Below are positions 48,101 through 55,799 of a DNA stretch of 64,000 nucleotides, one piece after another. The DNA is taken from assembly GCA_030248065.1 (NCBI GenBank), contig JASAMV010001056.1, positions 1-64,000 of the forward strand. The letters are read 5' to 3'. The DNA is from Rhynchonema sp. JSB1_4 (taxonomy: Eukaryota > Nematoda > Chromadorea > Monhysterida > Xyalidae). The notes under the pieces are model-generated. The model was not told where the DNA came from, did not search any database, and worked only from the letters and a program-made list of their open reading frames with translations. Position numbers and translations under genes: made by a program. The stretch's first letter is position 1. Each line of letters starts with the position of its first letter.

Positions 48101-48950
48101 CCCTTCTATTTAGGTTTTTACGGTACCGTACCGGCGAGGGGAGGGGAGATACTGTACCTTTTGGGGGAACCCCCACCCCCCCCCCCCAGCCACAGCACTG
48201 GGAGATACTGTACCTTTGAGGGGGGCCCACCGCAGCCACAGCACTGCATTTGACCTAAAAGTTGTACCGGCGGCCAGTGGCAGTGCTGTGGCTACTTTTG
48301 CGGGGCGGCTAGGGTACATAGGGTGGAAAAACCCGGGGCGGGCAGGGGGGTAGTGTACCTGGGATCTTGGGGTAAAATCCGGTTGGGGGGGTGGGGGGGA
48401 GATTTTTCGGGGCGGGTAGGGTACAATACAAGTTTTTTTGGGTGCCTATTTTTATATGCTATAAAGTGCATATATCGCGCGTAGCGCGCGATTTTTTTGC
48501 ACTTTTAAGGGTTTTCGGTCGAAATTTGGGCATTTTTGACCGAAAAATGGGCATTTTGAGGGCAAAAATCGGGGCGGGTAGGGTACCAGAGCGGGGCGGG
48601 TAGGGGGTAAGGTACCAGAGCGGGGCGGGTACGGGTAGGGGGGTAGTGTACCAGGGCGGGGCGGGTTGGGGGGGACCCCCCTCCGGCGGCTGGCGCGGCG
48701 GTTAGGTACTGCAACTGTACTAGTGGTGGGAATCGGGTCGGCCCGGGGCGAGGTCGGCTTTTTACGGTACACTGCTGGGGAGTGACGGGCAATGTTTACC
48801 GACCCGGCTCGATCCTAATCTCTGGCAGACGGTGTTCGCCCTCGCCCTCGCCGCCGCACGCCACCAACCTGTGGTGATGACGAGACTAGTGTCGATCAGC
48901 AATTCGCTCGTGTCAAACGACGATCCGCGACGTTGCCGCAACGAACTCAT
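39199..48950 (-). CDS. TAPT1: TAPT1 (transmembrane anterior posterior transformation 1) orthologue, 16 exons
   Basis: Exons in coding order: 48950-48869, 45012-44833, 44528-44350, 43901-43737, 43537-43424, 43247-43110, 42833-42697, 42613-42534, 42463-42341, 42269-42196, 42112-42003, 41723-41512, 41167-41027, 40064-39960, 39869-39771 and 39455-39199. The total is 2,196 nt, or 731 residues, with every junction in phase. TAPT1 is a multi-pass ER/centrosomal membrane protein linked to ciliogenesis and axial patterning in vertebrates. Diagnostic stretches: KRRKVYAFIQIPRQLEEFLF; FLYFFTLLPLRFLLALWRI; MYHLVRGQAIIKLYIFYNML; DILDALYWTATEPKSNRR; TLNVAFNSHNKALLTIMLSN; FVELKGSVFKKFAKPNLFQM; SRRMGFVPLPLSVLVVQIF; VLNSIVLLGRACRYVE. 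The N-terminus (Pro/Ser/Thr-rich) and the C-terminus (acidic, with a PLLDEP stretch) are longer than in human TAPT1 and poorly conserved. The least certain calls are exon 1, assigned by phase across a 3.8-kb intron, and the last three junctions. Confidence 0.93.
46390..46622. repeat. Direct duplicate block, copy 1
   Basis: It runs from AGAGCCCCCCAAAGTAACAT to the words TTCGGGTCAGTGAATTAATA. It matches 47,812-48,052 throughout (shared words TTGATAGTGGTGCACAGGTA and TATGCACGTTTGTTGTTCGT). Confidence 0.85.
46630..47048. mobile_element. hAT-type MITE, copy 1
   Basis: The perfect 14-bp inverted ends CAGTGGTGTCGTTG and CAACGACACCACTG are flanked by the 8-bp duplication TAGAGGCC (46622-46629 and 47049-47056). 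CAGTGG-type ends with an 8-bp duplication are the signature of the hAT superfamily. The interior repeats GTATGGGAAATTT words. It is non-coding. Confidence 0.88.
47812..48052. repeat. Direct duplicate block, copy 2
   Basis: The second copy of the 46,390-46,622 block, in the same orientation. It differs by small substitutions and by a repeated CACA. Confidence 0.85.
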
Positions 48951-49324
48951 CGGATTCGGGCGGGATCAGAATCAGAAATTAGTCTGAGGCTGAGAAAAGG
49001 GGAAGTCAATTTTGAAACTACCCAGCTGGACCAGCTTTCCCCAAAATGCGCCGCAGACCTTGAAGTTAATGTTGTATTTTCTTTTTTGTTTCTTTCTTTT
49101 GACTGCTGTTTGTTTTGTTTCATCAACGCACCAGTGGCACCACACACAACCCGGCTGTGAAACCGAATGGAAACGTGCCGGGAAGACTCATTATAAATAA
49201 AACGGATTAAACGGATTAACCGGATTAAACGGATTTTTGCGTGCTGGGGGGAAACTCATTATTTCTTTGAAAATAAAACGGATTAAACGGAATCCAGCTG
49301 GAACTTGGTCCTGAACCAATGTTT

Positions 49325-49430
49325 GGGCTCAGGCTTGAGCTCAGGCTTAGGCTTAGGCTTACGCTCACGTTTTGGCATATATGTTGGCTTCAGTCTTGGC
49401 TCAGGCTTAAACTTAGGCTTACGCTTAGGC
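49325..49430. repeat. Degenerate GGCTTA (TTAGGC-type) tract
   Basis: Imperfect repeats of GGCTTA and GGCTCA, for example AGGCTTAGGCTTAGGCTTA. A second diffuse stretch of the same kind occurs at 16,868-16,985. Confidence 0.6.
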
Positions 49431-49748
49431 TGAATACACGCCGGTCACATACAACATGCATAATGAGTCTTCCTGGGAAACGGCCCTGGGGGGAAAACAC
49501 ATTACGAGGATTCCGTTTAATCCGTTTTATTTTCAAAGAAATAATGAGTCTTCCCGCCAGAGCCTCTGCAGGACAAACTGATTACAATATTAATGAGTCT
49601 TCCATCAATGGAAACCCACATTTCCCACTTTGCTGCAGATTTCACATGATAATAATTAAGAGAAAATGCGTCAACTCACCACTCCAAATGCACATCGGCG
49701 TGGTTTGGTGGAGTTTCAATGCTGCGGATCACGTTTTGTGGGATCGGA

Positions 49749-50819
49749 TCACTGTGTGAATGAATACACTTACCGGCACCCTCTGTCCCGAATGGTTTGC
49801 TGTGGGTCGCTGCGTGACGCATTTTTTGGACCGAAACTTCTTCTGCGATCAAAATATTGGAGTTTTCATAGTTAGTACAGACGGAAAATTTTTTATTTGA
49901 AAAACTGCGAAAATGAAATGAACAAGGAAACATTTTTCCACTCACATGACACCGGCCGCCCGACCCGAGGTCACTCCCACCGACTGCGGCGGGTCCGTGG
50001 CGTGGGTGCGACCTTGTCCGGATACTGGGCTCATCGCGTCGTGGATCTCTGGAACAGTCTCCCCGAGAGCGTGGTTTGTGCTCGCACAACAAAGGCATTT
50101 AAAACAAAATTAAACTCGTGTTGCAGAGGCCTAGTTTTTGGCCAAATACACTCAAAATTTTCAGCCGTCGTCGACTGATCTTGACTCAACTTGCCTGAAT
50201 GCTGCTTTTCAGATCGTTTTATCAATCAATCATTCACAAAAACTAATTGTACAGCCGTTATTGAATTCAAATCAATTCGCTGGCAAACATCATATTTTCG
50301 CTGATTATTTCCATTGTCAACTGGGTTCGCCGTGTTTGTGGATTCCGCATTTTGGATTCGTTTGTGCTGGTTTGGTTCCGGTTCGTTGTCTTTCTGTTTT
50401 ATTTTCTTGCATTTTGCCATTCTCGCTATTTTGGGTGTGTCCTGATCAGTGTTTGGTCTTTGCGTGTAGCAAACAGATAAAATCTTGAATCTTGAATCTT
50501 GAACCAAAACAAAGCATAAAACTTTAAAAGTAGAAAACGGCGCACGAATACGACCAGGCACGTCAACCTGACCGCGCAGCAGCGAGACAACAATCCACAG
50601 GATGATGAGCGTATAAATGAACGTGGGACAGAAAATATGGAACACAATCAAACCGACACCCAAACCAACTGACGGGCGGTGTACAGCATGCTGGATGAAG
50701 TGCTTAGCCGCCCTGACATACCCCTCTTCATTCAAACGCAGCAGAGAGACAAGGTGTAAAGGTACCCAGCAAACAACTGACCACCAAATCAGGCACATAC
50801 AGGAACCCAACAAAAACAT
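49749..50819 (-). CDS. C-terminal exons of a possible class A GPCR
   Basis: Exon 50819-50568 (84 codons, phase 0) encodes two hydrophobic helices. The first contains CLIWWSVVCWVPLHLVSLL, with the CWxP core of GPCR helix 6. The second is LIVFHIFCPTFIYTLIILW, where CPTFIY sits at the NPxxY position of helix 7. Exon 49842-49774 adds a basic tail (KKFRSKKCVTQRP), and the next exon starts with the stop TGA (49751-49749). The distance between the two key prolines is 45 residues, about ten longer than usual, which implies a long third outer loop. The earlier helices are not found. The exon opens with ATG right after the splice acceptor, so a free-standing 107-residue two-helix protein is also possible. 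Confidence 0.45.
49942..50504 (+). mobile_element. 3' end of a non-LTR (LINE) retrotransposon
   Basis: The plus strand reads TRGHSHRLRRVRGVG, then HRVVDLWNSLPESVVCARTT and KAFKTKLN, stopping at 50178. This is the conserved end of LINE reverse-transcriptase proteins. It is followed by about 300 bp of 3' UTR and a terminal TCTTGAA triplet repeat (50,483-50,504), a typical LINE tail. It is 5'-truncated and lies antisense inside the intron of the GPCR-like gene. Confidence 0.85.
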
Positions 50820-50823
50820 CTGT

Positions 50824-51021
50824 ATTCTCAAAACGGTGTAAACGTCAGTTGGGTGTAAAGGCGAGTCGGTCGACAGCTCAGTCGGTGTGAGATCCGTATG
50901 GACCTGAAACATTTTACACGTTAATTGCAGGCCATGTTCATGTCTACATCGAGCTAACGACCGAGCTTGCCACCGACCTTTACACCCAACTGACGTCTAC
51001 ACCGTTTCGAAAATTCCACCC
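50824..51021. mobile_element. GGGTG-family palindromic MITE (copy d)
   Basis: The left end is degenerate (TTCTCAAAACGGTGTAAACG). The right end is canonical (CACCGTTTCGAAAATTCCAC, then CCG). Its left edge touches the splice acceptor of the GPCR-like exon at 50,820. Confidence 0.8.
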
Positions 51022-52751
51022 GTGGTGTCATTCTACGCTATTGGGCGCGATGGCGATGTATTTTTGCCAGTCTCTGTCACAAAACGTTGTCTACAACGTC
51101 GAGCTGAGGACAGAAACAAAACGTTATCTTTCACAGAGTGTTGATAAGAATCAAAGCGCACACGACGACGGGTAGCCCTGTTGAGTCGTCGCAGTTTAAG
51201 GGGGCGCCAGTGCCCTGTCTATGGTTTCAGCGTGTAGCTGAGACCTGCGCCATCACAAAGCCACCAAGATTAAGCCGATCGGTTCGGAATCGGTCGAGAT
51301 CGAAGCGATTGAATCGGGTCGACTAGGAACAAAAATAATTTTGGACCAGCTGCATTTTTATTGCAAATCAGGGGAACCTCGTACTCTGGCCATGAAACGT
51401 TCAGAAAAACAGTCCTTTCTATATGAAAATAAAGACACATTTCTTGGTGTACTTGAGGTCAGCCAGCTGACAGCCACGTCACGCAGTGATTATATAAAAA
51501 CGACTATTTTTCTGAATGTTTCATGGCCAGAGTACGAGGTTCCCCTGATTTGCAATAAAAATGCAGCTGGTCCACAGTTATTTTTGTTCCTGGTTGGACC
51601 GATTCAATCGCTTCAATCTCGGTCGATTTTCATCCGATTAATTTAATTTTGATGTCATTCTGATCACACATATCCCAGCTACAAGCTGAAATAAAAAAAG
51701 AGCACTTTTAGCAATGAGTCCGCCCCTTTAACTTACTGCCAGTGTTGTTAGTTGTTATGGTCGTCATTTTTCCTTCAACGTGAATCAGAGAACGTGATCG
51801 GATCTTGAACAAAAATTGATAAAATGTACATTGTAGTTTGGAGCAAACATAAGGCGTGTAAATGGTGTGAATATATTACGCGTAAATGGTGTGGGCGGTG
51901 GACATTACAAAACAACACATCATTATGCGCGCCCAAAAGCAACATTGCTTCTTATTCGTCTATTACATCGACTTCTAGTCTTATATTGACACGCAGAAAC
52001 GGTCTAGACGCACGATGTCATTTTGCAGATGTTTCACTGCAATTTTGAGCTCACAATCGATTAACTACAGTAATTGCCTAATACCTCCAAAGGCCACTGT
52101 TTGGTTTGATTTTCTCTGACGCGGTTGCATCCAATGCTGGTACATGAGGCTCTTTTGCTGATGTTTCACGAGATGCGCAACGCACAGCGTTCTGTAACTT
52201 GCCGGTATTGGCGTCTGACGAAAGCATTGTGTGATAATTTCCGTCATTCAAGAAAAGTAGAAAAACCGCCGAACAACAACTGACATCACACGACAATCCA
52301 CATAATGAGTGTAAAATTATACTATTTTATACACAAGTGCAACGCAGCCAGGAGAAGTATACAGTAGCAAAATACATAGACCCGGAATTCATCAAAGGGT
52401 TCTCGAGTTCGCGTGGTTATGAAAAACGAGCAGAGATCCGATGTTGTTCGCTGGACTGCAGACAGGCTTCTGAAGTCTTGTGCTGCGCTATGTGTTGCAC
52501 ATGCCACACACGCCACAGACACACATGGCCAGCTGACTGATGTTCCACGCATGTATCATATAAGAGGATTTTGACATGGGTTCTGCGTTGGTTCTCGTTC
52601 ACTACGCGAACACGATTAGAAAGTGTTCAGAACTAAACCCGATTAGAACCCAGTGGTGAAAACCGGGGCTTTCCCGTTGGTGTCAAAAGTATTTAAAAAG
52701 ACAATAACAACGCATGGCCTAATTTCTGTCTCGTTTTCCGGTGTGCAGACA
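51022..52751. other. Intergenic or intronic stretch
   Basis: It contains one palindromic MITE (51,285-51,625). Nothing else is supported. Short minus-strand open frames near 52,065-52,300 have no recognisable motif. Confidence 0.5.
51285..51625. mobile_element. Palindromic MITE with about 100-bp arms
   Basis: The left arm words AAGCGATTGAATCGG, TTTGGACCAGCTGCATTTTT and CAAATCAGGGGAACCTCGTA return in inverse order and orientation on the right (TACGAGGTTCCCCTGATTTG, AAAAATGCAGCTGGTCCA, CCGATTCAATCGCTT). It is non-coding. The exact outer limits are uncertain. Confidence 0.85.
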
Positions 52752-52957
52752 CTAGAGCCACGGACGTGCCCATGGGTGCATGATCCACTTGTGAGTGCGC
52801 AACGCAGTCTGGCTGCTTAACTCGGCGCCGCAAATGTCGCAGACGGGTCCATGTCGTGGTCGAGAGAAACGCGTCCCTGGATGCTCGATCCATTTGTGAA
52901 TTTGCAACGCTGCCGAACTGGACATCTCCGCGCCGCAGATCTCGCACGTGGGCCCGC
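52752..52957 (-). CDS. Terminal exon with two C2H2 zinc fingers
   Basis: After the acceptor TTTTCTGCGTAG the frame encodes GPTCEICGAEMSSSAALQIH, KWIEH, a linker, and GPVCDICGAELSSQTALRTH, KWIMH, then PWARPWL and a TAG stop. Both fingers have C-x2-C-x12-H-x4-H spacing and are about 70 percent alike, so they arose by duplication. The exon opens with GC, so the preceding exon must end one base into a codon. Upstream exons are not established. Nucleic-acid binding is inferred from the finger type only. Confidence 0.7.
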
Positions 52958-53498
52958 CTACGCAGAAAACATACGACGTTGAATTTTTCTTTTATTTCAT
53001 TTTTTTGTTCGTTGTTAGAAACAAAAATCATAAAAATCATAAATCTAGAGTCACCGACGTGCCCACACCAACAACAACGAACAGCAGCACAACAACAACA
53101 GCAGGAGAATGACGATCGTACGGAATAGACCCATCACGGAGATCGATGGTGATTAATTGCAATTTATAGTAAATATGCGTGTATTTAACGAAATGAAGGA
53201 TAAATATATCAATATAAGACTTCCGCTGATGCTGAAACGCACTTGAGTATATATATACCGACAGACCAAAAAAGCAGCGCAGTCATCACGTTTGGCAAAC
53301 TTAAGCGCGGTAATCGCAAAATATAAGCAATAATCACACCGAAAACTTGGTCGATTAGTCAAGAGAATCCATCATAATAATCTATTCAAAAAATGGACGA
53401 CTTCATTGACTAATTCGAGAATAACTGGTATGTATCACAAGTTTGTATTGAAGTGCAAATACTTGCTTGAAGAAAGGTTGGTCACGGTAGCTAAGCGA

Positions 53499-53698
53499 TT
53501 ACGGTGCATTTCCAGGGCATGGTCCGTGCTCCTCGCAGCACCCAAAAGTCCTTTCTGACGTGTGTTGTTCCACCAACAGTGGAATTTTTCCCATGTATCG
53601 TCGCGGCATCCGTTGTGCATTGTACGGGATCGGGAACAAAGTGTTGAATTCGACCACGTAATTGCAACTCGAGCCGCATATGTTGCACACGCATCCGC
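53499..53698 (-). CDS. Candidate Cys-rich exon related to the zinc-finger exon
   Basis: After TTAAG the frame begins GGCVCNICGSSC, parallel to GPTCEICG of the zinc-finger exon downstream and with the same opening phase. It stays open to a stop at 53499. It ends with HTSERTFGCCEEHGPCPG, which recalls the HTGEKP linker between fingers. The His pair expected after CNIC is missing. It may be a decayed finger or a chance frame. Confidence 0.22.
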
Positions 53699-55397
53699 CT
53701 TAATACGCGTCAAAGTTTTTCACATTTTTATTCACATGCATTTGAGAGGGTTCACATCTCAGCTAGGAAAGCGCAGTGCTGGTAAGCGTGGAGTTTCCTT
53801 AAACATATCTAAATTGTCGTTTGCTTTCCGTCAATGAAACTGAAAAGTACACCTTGAGTTGATGGTTCACGCCACAAAATGAATTGTTGTGGTTGATGGT
53901 GCATGATCTTGCGCCCGATTGCAGTGCAATCGATTAGGTGGAAAAAACTAGTGATGATCGGATTTGATATCGGGCCTGGTCGAAGTATATCCCGTCAGTT
54001 TATTTGTGCACCATACATAATAAGAGTTTATAATTTTGTTACCGTGCAAAGAATTTTCATTTTGTGTTTGGAAGCAACTTTTAAGCTCGCTGCGGTCACG
54101 ACGTCAGGAAGTTTTTTGAAGACCTTGGCACATAAAGTCACGTGACCAAAGCAGTTCCAATCCGATACTGTCATCGATCACCGGCTTGGCGATCACCGAT
54201 AAATTAAAGGTCTGTGAAAATTTGGATATTTCCTTAAATAGATAATGATGATATTTTGTAAAGTTTCAGCTGACTGAAAGCCTTACTTACTTACATATGT
54301 AAGCCTAAGCAAACGATGAATCGAAGTGCAACTGCGCAGTGAGCTGAGGCTGTTTCGAATCAATAACCAAGACAGTGGTCAGTTTGCTGGCATCGATACG
54401 GGATTAGGTCTCACTTGGGTTTGACATTGCCTCATCGTCATGTGTCGTCCAAATATTTTTGCTCGTAGCACACTATGCACTGGAACAGCAGCCAGTCACT
54501 CGCGCACTGGCTGAATAGCACGTGTGGTGGACAGAGAACACCGTGGCCAGCTGGCTAAGGTTTCACGGATGGGTGTATCATCTAAAACACATTTTATAGT
54601 AGACAAGTCAAAGTCAAACCCGACTCCGACCACGACATGGTTCAGGCTCTAAGCCTGCCTGTGCTTCAAAAAGCGCAATAACGCCTAAGCTGAAAGTATT
54701 TACGTGGCTGATGACCAAATGGCTTCCACTCTTTGTCAATTAAGACCTTCCGTGAGATTTTTGCAGCAGATTTGTGTGGCTTTATTTTAATTCTGGAAAC
54801 CACACTTCATCAATTTGAGATGATGTTTTTCATAATAATGTGCACAACATTAAATGCATAACGATTGGACAAAAATAAAGAAAATCTTTTATCAAAACGA
54901 TAAACCAAGGATCACACAGTTTTGGCTGTCGTACTTTGCGATTTCGGTTCGCTACCCGTTTCGGTTAAGGCCGTTTTGTATGATGCGTCGCTGCCGCGTT
55001 TAGCCCCGCCGGCTGTTGGCGGCAGTAGCGCAGTGGTCTGCAAGCCCAATGTGTCCTGCGGTGTGGTATGGGGTTCGAGCCCAGTCTGGATTCCACCGAC
55101 ATGTTCACTTGTCGTTTCAGTTGTTCGCTTCGATTTTCGATGTGTCCCAGTTATTTTGGTCGTGGTGAGCGCCAGCGGAGGGGAGTGGACTTGTGCGACC
55201 GTGTTGCGCCTGAAACATGCTTGAACGAAATGACATTAATTCTCTTCACTTTCTCTTCACTTTATAGAAGAGTCGTTCCTCCAAGTATATAACCGCAGTT
55301 TTGACACCTCTGATGGTGCAAGAGCAGAGGCAGCAGGTGTGCCAGGTCACCGTTAGAGCCGCACTGTCACCAGAAGGCCAGCAGCCTCCGATGCACA
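53699..55397. other. Intergenic or intronic stretch
   Basis: No exon is recognised. A tRNA-like segment is listed separately at 55,015. A short AAGCCTAAGC tract near 54,300 repeats the TTAGGC-type motif. Confidence 0.5.
55015..55100 (+). repeat. tRNA-derived (SINE-like) sequence
   Basis: An A-box-like TAGCGCAGTGGTCTG is followed about 47 bases later by a B-box GGTTCGAGCCC, as in RNA polymerase III promoters. The flanks do not fold into a full acceptor stem, so a SINE head is more likely than a functional tRNA gene. Confidence 0.5.
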
Positions 55398-55624
55398 GGG
55401 TGGAATTTTCGAAACGGTGTAAAGGTCAGCTGGGCGTAAAGGTCGGCGTAAAGTTCGGTCGAAAGCTCAGTCGGCGTTGCTAGGTGTAAACGTGAAACAT
55501 TGCCTGTTATTAACGTGGAATGTTTCAAGTTTACACCGAGGTCTATCACACTGAGCTGTCGACCGAGCTTTCCACCGACCTTTACATCCAACTTACCTTT
55601 ACACCGTTTCGAAAATATCACCCA
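55398..55624. mobile_element. GGGTG-family palindromic MITE (copy e)
   Basis: It begins GGGTGGAATTTTCGAAACGG and ends CACCGTTTCGAAAATATCAC, then CC. The centre reads AACATTGCCTGTTATTAACG. A half copy follows directly. Confidence 0.9.
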
Positions 55625-55627
55625 TTA

Positions 55628-55738
55628 AAGTGGAAGTTTCAAGTTTACACCGAGGTCTATCACACTGAGCTGTCGACCGAGCTTTCCACCGACCTTTACA
55701 CCCAACTGACCTTTACACCGTTTCGAAAATATCACCCA
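55628..55738. mobile_element. GGGTG-family half copy (copy f)
   Basis: It repeats the right half of copy e almost word for word (GAGGTCTATCACACTGAGCT and CACCGTTTCGAAAATATCAC). This indicates a local tandem duplication of that half. Confidence 0.9.
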
Positions 55739-55799
55739 ATTAATGACATGACCACTCTTGCTGAGAGTCGATCTTTGTCATCAAAAGCTCGGTGTATTG

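Larger units (their letters stand above)
45014..48868 (-). other. TAPT1 intron 1: repeat-filled, G/C homopolymer-rich
   Basis: This 3.8-kb intron contrasts with the other TAPT1 introns, most of them about 60 to 350 bp. It holds repeated words such as GTCAGTGAATTAATAGAGCC, GGAATAGAGCCCCCC and GGGAGATACTGTACC, many runs of eight or more G or C, a duplicated 240-bp block, and a hAT-type MITE. No exon is recognised inside it. Confidence 0.75.

Noticed and set aside
49955..50055. Antisense exon between the GPCR-like exons
   Set aside because: The plus strand encodes the conserved end of a LINE protein, and the antisense phases do not fit the flanking exons.
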